Assembly: GCF_002498065.1 (NCBI RefSeq)
Contig: NZ_DAFZ01000059.1
Location: forward strand, 1 to 49,291
Reading direction: 5' to 3'
DNA from: Methanoculleus sp. UBA208
GTDB lineage: Archaea; Halobacteriota; Methanomicrobia; Methanomicrobiales; Methanoculleaceae
Length of the DNA: 49,291 nucleotides
A program made the translations under genes and the position numbers. The notes beneath the pieces are model-generated. The model did not search any database and was not told the DNA's origin. It worked only from the letters and a program-made list of their open reading frames with translations. This document shows, in pieces, positions 31,991 through 39,619 of this stretch (within the stretch, counting starts at the first letter, position 1; every line of letters starts with the position of its first letter).

Positions 31991-33037
31991 ATGAGCGGAA
32001 TCTATGTGCTGGCGTCTCTCCCCGGCGCCGGAAAGACGACCACGGCGCTGCTCCTCGAGCGCCACTTCCTCGGGCAGGACCTGCGGGTGGCCTGCCTGCA
32101 GCAGAGCAAGGGGCAGGGCGACGTGCACACCTACCTCTCGGCCGGCTGCCACCACTACACCGTGCCGCTCGAAGCGACGAAGAGCAGGGAGGCCTTCGAG
32201 CGGTGGGCGCCCCGGGGATACGACGTCCTCATCATGGAGGTCACATGCCCGTACACGCCTTTCGGAGCCCCTTACCTCACCCCCTTCGATGCCTTCAACG
32301 AGGTTGTCCCGTTCGAAGCGCGTGCGGACTGGAAGAGTTTTGTCTTCACCCAGACGCTAGAGTACTGGAAAAATTACCTCTCCACTGCTGACTTCGACCC
32401 GACCGAACTGTGGGACACCGTCCACGACAGGACCGTGCAGACGGTCGTCACCAGGGCTCCCTCGTCGCTCGACGGGCCCTGCGTCGATACCGGATTGGTC
32501 CTCCATCATCCGGAGAGGTTTGTCTGCGACACCGTCGAGCCGCGGATGATACTCCCCCGGAGCGAACGGACCGCCATCGCCGTGGGGGCGTTTCCCGGGG
32601 AGTACCGGGAGATCTTTCCGAACCTGACGTGGTACCGGTTCGATTACGCATCCTTTCTGCAGGAATTCCGGGCGGGGACCTGCGACGTCGCGATCATCGG
32701 TATGTGCCTGAACGAGAACCTTAAATTCCGCGACCGGCCGGAACAGCCGTCGATCATCTGTTATCAGCCCTCCGTCTACTGCGATCTCAAGAAACATCCC
32801 AAAAATTTGCCCTTGAAGGATAGCTTCGGCAGTATACTCTCAGCCATCCGCGAGCGGGCCGTGGGCGAGCCGATCGCCTCCGATGGAGGCGCCTATTCCA
32901 GTTACAACAACCGGTTCTGGACCTACCGGCATTATCCCGACAGCGAGATGGTCTGGCGGGAGGAGAACGTTATTTTCTGCAACGGCTGGGTCCTGCCGCA
33001 GTACCTGATCCGCGATGGATTTCTGGAGGTGGCGTGA
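31991..33037 (+). CDS. P-loop NTPase of unknown function
   Basis: A 348-residue protein. Walker A is SLPGAGKTTTALLLE at residues 9-23, at the very N-terminus, and YDVLIMEVTCP around residue 80 looks like a Walker B strand, as in the BioD/CobQ/MinD-like group. The middle and C-terminal parts (ERTAIAVGAFPGEYREIF, DVAIIGMCLNENLKF) have no family that I can name. The stop directly touches the ATG of the next gene, so the two probably work together. A decayed, frameshifted stretch near 34940-35000 looks like part of a second copy. Function is unknown; a partner-activating or sensing ATPase is only a guess. Confidence 0.8.
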   Translation: MSGIYVLASLPGAGKTTTALLLERHFLGQDLRVACLQQSKGQGDVHTYLSAGCHHYTVPLEATKSREAFERWAPRGYDVLIMEVTCPYTPFGAPYLTPFDAFNEVVPFEARADWKSFVFTQTLEYWKNYLSTADFDPTELWDTVHDRTVQTVVTRAPSSLDGPCVDTGLVLHHPERFVCDTVEPRMILPRSERTAIAVGAFPGEYREIFPNLTWYRFDYASFLQEFRAGTCDVAIIGMCLNENLKFRDRPEQPSIICYQPSVYCDLKKHPKNLPLKDSFGSILSAIRERAVGEPIASDGGAYSSYNNRFWTYRHYPDSEMVWREENVIFCNGWVLPQYLIRDGFLEVA

Positions 33038-33724
33038 ATGGGAGGAGGAGGCAACCCGCCGGTAGTGACCCTGATCGAGCCGGAAGATCCGGACGTCGGC
33101 GATCCTGTCGGGGCGGAGCGAATGTTTACGGCCGAGTGCGACCAGCCAGCGACGTTGACGTTCTACTTGAACGGCGACCCGGTGCACACGAGCGATCCGG
33201 GCGTCCAGCAGGCATCATACACCTTCCCGAGCGCTCCGCTGGGGCAGCACATGGTCCGGGTGGTCGCGGCGAACGAGAACGGGACGGGGGAGAATTACTG
33301 GACCTGGAACGTGTTCGACGCTGATACACCAATTGGTTCATGCGGTCCGGCTCAGGAGGTTAAGCCGAATGCCGTGGCAAAACTCAATTCGGCAGAATTG
33401 TATCAAAGAAGCAATGGCACCCGTTATGTTACAGTAGGTTGGTATGTAGGTGGATGTTATGCGTACAGTAAGGAGTTCACTGCTACGAGATGCGAACTCA
33501 GTACAACGATCAAAGTGAGTTGGTCTGGCGGTTCGAATGAGATCGTAAAGCCTGTCTATACTGATTATTGCATACAATCTGGTACAGACAACATAGAGGT
33601 CTCTTCTTCAGCTTCCTCTTATTCTGTCGAAGTGAAAATGCACACTGAATGCTGGGTCTGGGTCGTCGTATGGACAAACATTGGCAGGGAGGACGCTTCT
33701 GCTTCCTGCGTCATCCACGTATGA
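33038..33724 (+). CDS. Ig-like-domain protein with diverged C-terminal half
   Basis: A 228-residue protein. Residues 5-90 resemble an Ig-like beta-sandwich repeat of archaeal surface proteins (NPPVVTLIEPEDPDVGD, LTFYLNGDPV, VRVVAANENGTGENYWTWNV). Residues about 100-228 are rich in Ser, Thr, Tyr and Val with six cysteines and no known domain. No signal peptide or membrane segment is seen, which is odd for an Ig-type protein. From about 33330 to the end the DNA is clearly AT-richer than before, as if this half came from elsewhere. It starts with no gap after the NTPase gene. Confidence 0.72.
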   Translation: MGGGGNPPVVTLIEPEDPDVGDPVGAERMFTAECDQPATLTFYLNGDPVHTSDPGVQQASYTFPSAPLGQHMVRVVAANENGTGENYWTWNVFDADTPIGSCGPAQEVKPNAVAKLNSAELYQRSNGTRYVTVGWYVGGCYAYSKEFTATRCELSTTIKVSWSGGSNEIVKPVYTDYCIQSGTDNIEVSSSASSYSVEVKMHTECWVWVVVWTNIGREDASASCVIHV

Positions 33725-33743
33725 TAGGTATGAAAGGTGTCGG

Positions 33744-34913
33744 ATGGACCTGAAGGTAATATGCCTCTGTCAGTTGCTCTTGATCGCCGCCATCCCTCCG
33801 GCGACGGCGGCAACGATCATCCAGGTGACGAACGATTCGTCAATCGATTCGTACCCGTTCTGGTCGCCGGACGGGAGATACATCGCATTTACCTCATATA
33901 GCAGCGACGGCGTGGCCGTCCTCCGGGTGACGGAGCCAGATGGACGGGACACGGAACAGACGAGAGAAGATCGTGCGTGGGAGTTTGCGCCGTTCGACCC
34001 CTGGTCCCCAGACGGGAAAACTCTCCTTTTTCTCTCCGCCGACGCGAACCTCTGGAGAATGAACCCGGACGGGACCGAAAGGATGCGCCTAACCGAAGGG
34101 GGTCGGATCGTTCCTGGCCTGCCGCTCGCGGGGTATGGGGCCGACTGGAGCGACGACGGGAGGCAGATTGTCTACACCTCCTGCCTCTTCGACAATTCGG
34201 CTGTCTGGAAGACATTTGTGGCAACCGCCGCGGAAGGGTCGCCTGCAGTGAACTACTCGGATATCCGGAAAGACGCCGACATCTGGATCATGGATGCGGA
34301 CGGCAGCAATAAGAGCCAGCTGACGACCGGCGGGGATGCACGGCTCCCCCTCTGGCAGCCCCACGGTGACCTGATCGCATACCTTTCGACGAAATCCGGG
34401 AGCCAAGAGGTCTGGGCAATGGACCGCAACGGGAGAGCGGAGCAGATAACGTTCTTCGAAGGGGATGTAACCGGGTATGCCTGGTCGCCGGACGGGAGTG
34501 CGATCGCCTGCGTTGTCGCTTCTCTGTCGGGAGTATGGGAATCTTCTCTATGGATTGTCCCCCTCGACGGATCGGGTGCACAACAGTTGACCTCCGGGAG
34601 CCTTGATCAGTCCCCGGTCTGGTCGCCCGACGGGGGCAGAATCGCATTTGGATCGATGTCGCGGAACCAGTCGGCGCTCTGGGTGATGAAGAGCGACGGT
34701 TCGGACCTCGAGCCGCTCACTCCCGGCAACTCCATAATGCACCAGTGGTCGCCCGACGGCCGGATGATTGCCGCCAGCGACGGCGACGATATCTCTATCA
34801 TCGTGCTTGACGACCGGACGGCGCCCACATCCCCGGGGTTCGGGGTTACAGGAGCGCTGGCGGCGCTCGTTCTCCTCCCGATACTCGGCCGGAGATCCGG
34901 GAGGCGGTCATGA
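33744..34913 (+). CDS. Secreted TolB-like beta-propeller protein with PGF-type C-terminal anchor
   Basis: A 389-residue surface protein. Residues 1-22 (MDLKVICLCQLLLIAAIPPA) are a signal peptide. About seven propeller repeats follow, each with a W-S-P-D-G-type motif (PFWSPDGRYIAF, DWSDDGRQIVYTS, AWSPDGSAIACVV, PVWSPDGGRIAFGS). The end, SPGFGVTGALAALVLLPILG then RRSGRRS, is a PGF motif, hydrophobic segment and basic tail, as in archaeal PGF-CTERM proteins cut and lipid-anchored by archaeosortase. Start at 33744 is chosen because it gives the signal peptide. Ligand unknown. Confidence 0.83.
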   Translation: MDLKVICLCQLLLIAAIPPATAATIIQVTNDSSIDSYPFWSPDGRYIAFTSYSSDGVAVLRVTEPDGRDTEQTREDRAWEFAPFDPWSPDGKTLLFLSADANLWRMNPDGTERMRLTEGGRIVPGLPLAGYGADWSDDGRQIVYTSCLFDNSAVWKTFVATAAEGSPAVNYSDIRKDADIWIMDADGSNKSQLTTGGDARLPLWQPHGDLIAYLSTKSGSQEVWAMDRNGRAEQITFFEGDVTGYAWSPDGSAIACVVASLSGVWESSLWIVPLDGSGAQQLTSGSLDQSPVWSPDGGRIAFGSMSRNQSALWVMKSDGSDLEPLTPGNSIMHQWSPDGRMIAASDGDDISIIVLDDRTAPTSPGFGVTGALAALVLLPILGRRSGRRS

Positions 34914-34919
34914 GCGATG

Positions 34920-35091
34920 CCGAACGGTTTGGAAACTCTGGTCAACCTTCCACCTCCCTCGAAGTGGCACGCAGCAAGAAAACTTCGAACAATGGGCGCC
35001 GACAGGCTGCGATCTCAAGACGAGGGAGAAGAAGTTATCTGGGAAGATTAAGGGCCTTCTCATGGGCTGTTCAGGGGATATACCCCTGTAG
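34920..35091 (+). pseudogene. Decayed fragment resembling the P-loop NTPase gene
   Basis: Around 34955-35010, translation across a one-base frameshift gives SLEVARSKK in one frame and FEQWAPTGCDL in the next. The intact NTPase at 31991-33037 has PLEATKSREAFERWAPRGYDV at residues 58-78. About half of the residues match, and the nucleotide spacing differs by one base. No Walker A remains and stops follow. It looks like an internal fragment of a second NTPase copy; the short alignment makes this moderately sure. Confidence 0.5.
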
Positions 35092-35172
35092 CAGTTTGGG
35101 TGGCAGTTGTTGGGCGGAATGCTGCTTTAGCACGGGTCCTATAAGCATTCCTCAACAATTCCAGGTAACAGT

Positions 35173-35526
35173 GTGCTTAAAATTGAATGGCAGAGTGTAC
35201 ATGTCGGTAGGGGGGTTGAAGCATCCCTTAAAGTTTCCGTTGAAATTCCTACATTAAATATGAGCGAAACCATATTCGAAGAAGACTTATGCCAGCAGCA
35301 CGGCGGTCTGTTACCAGAAATTGACGAAAAAGTATGGAACCATGAAACAATTTATCGCTCTACTTCTGTCTATGATATCGGAGGTGGATCGCATCGAGTG
35401 AAGGTCAGGGTGAGAGGACGAGCAGAGACCACTACCGAGAACACGTGTGTCGCATCTGAATTTAACGAAGATTTCAATGGGGATGGCTACGTCGAAATAA
35501 TTGGAGTCTATGTAAAGGAGTGCTAA
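35173..35526 (+). CDS. Hypothetical protein, possibly a truncated C-terminal module
   Basis: A 117-residue frame with a GTG start in an AT-richer stretch. It is beta-rich and polar (HVGRGVEASLKVSVEIP, GSHRVKVRVRGRAETTTEN) with three cysteines, and ends FNGDGYVEIIGVYVKEC. I recognise no family. The same frame stays open back to 35131, so the 5' end may have been lost. It follows the decayed NTPase fragment just as the Ig-like gene follows the intact NTPase, so it could be the surviving C-terminal half of a second Ig-like gene. Its stop is one base before the Yip1-like gene. Confidence 0.45.
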   Translation: MLKIEWQSVHVGRGVEASLKVSVEIPTLNMSETIFEEDLCQQHGGLLPEIDEKVWNHETIYRSTSVYDIGGGSHRVKVRVRGRAETTTENTCVASEFNEDFNGDGYVEIIGVYVKEC

Positions 35527-35527
35527 C

Positions 35528-36226
35528 GTGTCGATCAATGAAATGCCAGGACATCTCTTCAAAAATCTCCTCAAACTGCTGTTCCACCCGATTCAATTCT
35601 TCGAGAGCATGCCGGAGCATCCGCGCCTCCTGCCGCCGCTGCTCCTCATACTGGGCATCTGTTTGATCCAGACGGCATGGTATTTCCAGGTAATCTTGGC
35701 TGGAATAGAGCAGCTGCTCGGAGGAGCGGGAATTTTTCCTACAAAAGGATATATTTTCTGGTCAATTATACAAATCATGCTCGGTCCTGTCTTTCACTGG
35801 GCTACCTTTACCGCCATTATTTTCGTGATATCAGCTCTGCTTCGCGGTAAAGGGTCTTTCTCCCGGCTTTTTGCGTACACAGCGTATGGTATCCTTGTGG
35901 GATATATGATCAGTCTTATTCAGGCAATCTTCAGTATTCTCACCGGGCGACAGATCATGCATGAAGTGTCTCGTTTGATGATGGGCTCTGGCTACCTCTC
36001 TTTCCCAAATATTTCAACCGATCCCACAATAGCGGCATTCTGGATGGTTTTCTGGTTAATAGGCACCATCGGCTTTGTATGGACGTTCATTGTCTATGTC
36101 GCAGCCACCCAGTATGGCAGATATATCCCTCGAATCCATGCACTTCTCACCGTTATTCTGGCGTTCGTCTGTATGTATGGCGTAGTATGGATGCAGGTAC
36201 TATTCGTTCGACATCTGATAATATGA
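35528..36226 (+). CDS. Yip1-domain membrane protein
   Basis: A 232-residue membrane protein, GTG start. The N-terminus LLKLLFHPIQFFESMPEHPR is the usual cytoplasmic entry of prokaryotic Yip1/DUF1282 proteins. At least five hydrophobic segments follow: LLPPLLLILGICLIQTAW, an IIQIMLGPVFHWATFTAIIF region, FAYTAYGILVGYMISLIQAI, AAFWMVFWLIGTIGFVWTF and the last, ALLTVILAFVCMYGVVWM. The G-[RK]-G-S-F-S-R-L-F-x-Y-x-A-Y motif is typical. Function of these proteins in archaea is unknown. The DNA is AT-richer than the genome average. Confidence 0.75.
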   Translation: MSINEMPGHLFKNLLKLLFHPIQFFESMPEHPRLLPPLLLILGICLIQTAWYFQVILAGIEQLLGGAGIFPTKGYIFWSIIQIMLGPVFHWATFTAIIFVISALLRGKGSFSRLFAYTAYGILVGYMISLIQAIFSILTGRQIMHEVSRLMMGSGYLSFPNISTDPTIAAFWMVFWLIGTIGFVWTFIVYVAATQYGRYIPRIHALLTVILAFVCMYGVVWMQVLFVRHLII

Positions 36227-36259
36227 TTGTACCGAGGTGCCCGGTCAGGAGTGCTTGAG

Positions 36260-36466
36260 GATATGAAGGGGCAGGAGAGATATGAGACTGAGGGGGGAGA
36301 GCCCCCGGTGATGACACTGGTCGACCCTGTGAAAGACGGCACGGACCTTCACGGCATTGTGCAACCAGCCCGTCACGCTGACATCTCCCTAGAGAGTGAT
36401 CCACGCTGCGCCCACAATCCACCCAGCACACTGTTTTTCCAGCACGAAGAAGAGGTCGGACGATGA
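36260..36466 (+). pseudogene. Decayed fragment of the Ig-like gene
   Basis: The frame gives EGGEPPVMTLVDPVKDGTDL, which matches GGGGNPPVVTLIEPEDPDVGD at the start of the intact Ig-like protein. About 60 bases on, DNA coding CNQPVTLTS in a shifted frame matches CDQPATLTF of the intact protein. A stop follows in that frame. This indicates a frameshifted remnant of another copy, about 2.6 kb from the intact gene's end. Confidence 0.6.
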
Positions 36467-36490
36467 GAGCCCCTCACACCATTCACCGGG

Positions 36491-36528
36491 GTAACCCATT
36501 AATAACAAAATGTTCAAGATCGTATACA
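36491..36528 (+). promoter_or_regulatory. Shared promoter element, copy 1 (DUF2178-HTH operon)
   Basis: Pattern GTAAC-N3-TWAATAACAAWATGT-N10-WTACR. The A/T core can act as TATA box. Twenty of the first 23 bases are identical to copy 2. It ends 11 bases before the DUF2178 gene, so the right half would overlap the transcription start, a good place for a repressor. Confidence 0.65.
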
Positions 36529-36539
36529 ACGGCTGCAAT

Positions 36540-37037
36540 ATGAAGCGAAATACATTCTATCTCCTGGCCGGCATCGTTGCGCTTGCCGAGGTTGGCATCT
36601 TCTGGCTATCGGTGGAGATCGAGAGGCCGATCCTGATCCAGATTGCGTTCGTCCTCGGGGTTCTCCTGATCTACGGGGCGCGAAGGATGGTCGAAGACAG
36701 GGTCGAGGACGAGCGGACGGCAATGATTACTCAGAAGGCGGCGCTCCGGACGCTGGAGGTCTTCTGGGTGGTCTTCTTTATGCTCAGCCTCGGGAGTGCG
36801 GTCGCTGCGTTTTCGAGGCCGCTCGGGCTGCGTCCTCCCCCTCCACCGGACCCTAACACTACACATACTCTGATAATGCGGATAACGGAGCCCGACGTCC
36901 TGCCGTTCGATCTCTTCGGCAGGTTTGCCGTAGGCCAGCTGGTCCTCCTCTGCCTGATGATCTTCCTGTACGTCGGATTCCGGGTATACTACGCCCGCAA
37001 GTACGGAGAATGGGATACCGATGAAGAACAGGATTAA
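36540..37037 (+). CDS. DUF2178 family membrane protein
   Basis: A 165-residue protein with four predicted membrane segments: FYLLAGIVALAEVGIFWL, ILIQIAFVLGVLLIYG, LEVFWVVFFMLSLGSAVAAF and VGQLVLLCLMIFLYVGFRVY. Between segments two and three is the acidic/basic loop RRMVEDRVEDERTAMITQKA, the best conserved part of the family. DUF2178 genes are regularly followed by a small XRE-type regulator, as here (overlap of 17 bases), which suggests that the membrane protein signals to, or restrains, that regulator. Start at 36540 is preferred to the earlier ATG because that one lies inside the promoter element. Confidence 0.8.
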   Translation: MKRNTFYLLAGIVALAEVGIFWLSVEIERPILIQIAFVLGVLLIYGARRMVEDRVEDERTAMITQKAALRTLEVFWVVFFMLSLGSAVAAFSRPLGLRPPPPPDPNTTHTLIMRITEPDVLPFDLFGRFAVGQLVLLCLMIFLYVGFRVYYARKYGEWDTDEEQD

Positions 37038-37230
37038 GGTCTACCGGGCGATGCACGACCTGACCCAGGAGGGGCTCGCAAACGAGCTCGGGGTCACCCG
37101 GCAGACCGTCCTCGCTATCGAGAAGGGGAAGTACGACCCGTCGCTCGACCTCGCCTTCAAGATCGCCAGGTTCTTCGGCGTCACGATCGAGGACATCTTC
37201 CTCTACGGCGATACGGCAGAGCAGAAATAG
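37021..37230 (+). CDS. Small XRE-family transcription regulator
   Basis: A 69-residue helix-turn-helix protein consisting almost only of the DNA-binding domain. LTQEGLANELGVTRQTVLAI is the HTH and EKGKYDPSLDLAFKIARFFG completes the Cro-like fold; it ends with VTIEDIFLYGD as in the YozG-like group. It overlaps the DUF2178 gene, so both are made together. It is the obvious candidate to bind the 38-bp element found upstream of its own operon and twice more within 1.7 kb; that pairing is inference. Confidence 0.9.
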   Translation: MKNRIKVYRAMHDLTQEGLANELGVTRQTVLAIEKGKYDPSLDLAFKIARFFGVTIEDIFLYGDTAEQK

Positions 37231-38165
37231 CCCCGGGGATCCCTCCCGAAGAACGGGGGCCGCTGCCGCTATCGTTTCTTAACGGCCCTGACGACGGAGC
37301 GGAACAGTAGATCTGCACCCTCTCCTCACCCTTTGCGCAAGGAAACTGCCGCAAAACCAGTTTTCGTTTTTAGAGCCGGTCTTTCGGAAGGACTCCTGAG
37401 GGCATGCCGCCCCCTACAGGCCATGCAGAAACAGCGGCAATAGGTAACATTTTAATAACAAAATGTATAATATACTTTACGTGGCGTGTCGGTCCCGCCG
37501 TCCCCCGCGGCGGGGCCACCGCCCGGAGCAGAATGGAGGTACACACGTGAAAGGAAGCCCTGTCACATCATGAGTCGCACCGTGCCCTGCACCCGCGCAC
37601 TCCTGCTCGAGGGACGGGGCTCCGACATGACCGAGATGCAAACCCTGTGGAGGACGGCGAAACAGAAGCCGCCCGCACCCAGTCCGTGAGCGGTTCGGCG
37701 AGGAGCATCAGGACATGCTCCCGGATAGGGGTGCTAAAACTGCTGAGTAAGGAAAACCGTCACGTCAGGATACCGGCAGAGGAGGAAGGGGAGATTCCGT
37801 CACCGCTTCTCCGACGGCGACGAACGAGGAGAATTATCGGGCAGCAGCATGGTAAATATCACCCGCTCAGCGCCCGGGAGTCGACTGTGCGATACACACC
37901 GCCTGAACGATCAAACTCACCATAATTCATAAAACGTCCTGCCGCCCGGCCATCACCTCCCCTCTTCTATCCTTTCCCGGGGCACGGCGCAGGCGATCTC
38001 GCCTGCGTGTCGTTTGATTACAAACCCTGCACAACCCCCGACCGGCGCACGATCCGGGGACGCCGACGGTTCAGCAGGAGGAACCGGAACGTACCCGTAA
38101 GCCGGAACCCTCTTGCGCGAGATGTCAGGCCCACCCACCATTATGTTCAAGTATCTGGGCAATAA
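37231..38165. other. Gene-poor stretch with promoter elements and a hairpin
   Basis: More than 900 bases without a convincing gene. It holds shared element copy 2 (37444-37481) and a perfect 9-bp hairpin at 37988-38007 (CGCAGGCGA-TC-TCGCCTGCG). Short frames such as one from 37570 (39 codons) are not supported by any motif. A stretch that reads VRERFGEEHQDMLPDRG near 37685-37735 looks protein-like but is cut by stops, so a decayed gene is possible. Confidence 0.5.
37444..37481 (+). promoter_or_regulatory. Shared promoter element, copy 2 (no clear gene downstream)
   Basis: Same pattern and spacing as copy 1, with TTTAATAACAAAATGT as the core and TTACG at the right end. Downstream, GGAGG followed by a GTG opens only an eight-codon frame. 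The gene once served may have decayed, or the transcript may be non-coding. Confidence 0.55.
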
Positions 38166-38203
38166 GTAACCTATAAATAACAATATGTAAAACGTAGCTT
38201 ACA
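38166..38203 (+). promoter_or_regulatory. Shared promoter element, copy 3 (ABC exporter operon)
   Basis: Same 38-bp pattern; the core is TATAAATAACAATATGT. The right half forms TGTAA-N8-TTACA, an 18-bp palindrome that could be an operator. It lies 150 bases before the first gene of the ABC operon, which implies a leader of roughly 130 bases. Confidence 0.6.
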
Positions 38204-38353
38204 TTGTCGGCAGCTCTCCCCGCACATTCCGGGAAGGACGCGACATCAGAGCAGCAGATTCACAGCGAGTGAACAGACCATGAAAACTGCCAGAACGATA
38301 CCAGAGCAGCACCGATGCCGTGCAGGAACCGCCATGCGCCGGAGGCAGAGCCG

Positions 38354-39601
38354 ATGAAACGTAACCTCTGCATCCTGCTCCTCCTCCTGTCGGCAATCGT
38401 GGGTGCTGCGGCGGCGGCCGAAACGTCGTCGGCGGAGGAACAGATCACGGTCACCGGGGTCACCGTCAATCCCGACGCGTTCATGCGCGGGGATACGGGC
38501 ACGGTGACGGTCGAGATCAAGAACACCGGGGAGACGGGCGTTGCCATCAGCAGGGCCGAACTGTATCCCAACGGGATCGCCGTCGTCAACGACAAGACCT
38601 ACGATTCGGTGGGCATCATCGGCCCCGGGAACACCATGTCGTTCACGTTCACCGTGAGGGCCGATACCACGGACGGCATATACTATCCGGTCTTCTACCT
38701 GGACCTCCGGGACAGCGGGAGCGTCCGCTACTCCGTTCCGGTGACGGTTGAGAGCACCGAGATCCGGGTCAATGTCGTCGACGCCCCGGAGACCTACCCG
38801 GCAAACAGCGAAGACACCATCGTTCTCTCTATCGGGAACCCCCGCGAGAACAGCGTGAACGGCGTAACCGTCACCCCGACCGGCGAAGGCATCAGGTCCA
38901 CCCAGACGGCCGTCTTCCTTGGAGCCCTCTCGCCGGACGAGGAGAAGAACGCCTCGTTCCGGATCCTGGCGTCGCAGTCGACCGAACTCACCTTCGACGT
39001 CTCCTACCGGAACGGGATCAACGAGCACCACGCCACCCTGACCGTCCCCGTTGAGATCGGCCAAAGAGTGGTCGAGCCCGACATGGTAGTCAACAACATC
39101 GAGGTCGCCCGGAGCGGCAGCACGGTCACGCTGACCGGCGACGTGACCAACGCCGGCCTGAAAGACGCCTACTCAGTCAAGGTCACCGTCGATGACCCGG
39201 CAACCGCAACCGACCCCTACCCGGTCTACGTCGTCGGGGGGTTGGAACCCGATGACTTCTCGAGTTTCGAGGTCACGTGCAGCGCACAGGGCGCGTCTTC
39301 CATCCCGCTCGTCGTCCAGTACCGGGATGAGGACGGCAAAACCTTCACGGAGACCGTGACAGTCTCCCTCTCATCCGCAGGACAGACATCGGAGCCGGGT
39401 ACGGGCGACGAGATCCAGGCCGGCGTCAGCGGCGGCCCCCAGGGTGGAAGAGGAGGTATGGGCATGTTCGGATCGTTCGGCAACGGGTTTGCTCAGATCC
39501 CGGTAGTCGAGATCCTCCTCGTGATCGTGGGGGGCGTGGCTGTCGCCGTCGCATGGCGGAAGGGGTACTTAGGGAAGATCCGTGACCGGTTCCGCAAATA
39601 A
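38354..39601 (+). CDS. Secreted COG1361/CARDB-like protein with C-terminal membrane anchor
   Basis: A 415-residue extracytoplasmic protein. Residues 1-22 (KRNLCILLLLLSAIVGAAAA) are a signal peptide. Several beta-sandwich repeats of the CARDB/COG1361 type follow, with GDTGTVTVEIKNTGETG, NPRENSVNGVTVTP and SGSTVTLTGDVTNAG as recurring signatures. A Gly-rich linker (GGPQGGRGGMGMFG) leads to one membrane segment (VVEILLVIVGGVAVAVAW) and a basic tail. It is the first gene of an operon with a LolD-type ATPase and a MacB-type permease, so it may deliver or present substrate to that exporter. Confidence 0.82.
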   Translation: MKRNLCILLLLLSAIVGAAAAAETSSAEEQITVTGVTVNPDAFMRGDTGTVTVEIKNTGETGVAISRAELYPNGIAVVNDKTYDSVGIIGPGNTMSFTFTVRADTTDGIYYPVFYLDLRDSGSVRYSVPVTVESTEIRVNVVDAPETYPANSEDTIVLSIGNPRENSVNGVTVTPTGEGIRSTQTAVFLGALSPDEEKNASFRILASQSTELTFDVSYRNGINEHHATLTVPVEIGQRVVEPDMVVNNIEVARSGSTVTLTGDVTNAGLKDAYSVKVTVDDPATATDPYPVYVVGGLEPDDFSSFEVTCSAQGASSIPLVVQYRDEDGKTFTETVTVSLSSAGQTSEPGTGDEIQAGVSGGPQGGRGGMGMFGSFGNGFAQIPVVEILLVIVGGVAVAVAWRKGYLGKIRDRFRK

Positions 39602-39619
39602 TCCGGAGGACGAAGACGC

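Noticed and set aside
34910..35257. A 115-codon frame starting in the stop of the TolB-like gene
   Set aside because: The ATGA overlap looked like coupled translation, but the sequence matches the NTPase only by changing frame, so it is better explained as a decayed fragment.
37953..38183. A 76-codon frame on the minus strand
   Set aside because: It overlaps the shared promoter element and a perfect hairpin, and its product has no known features.
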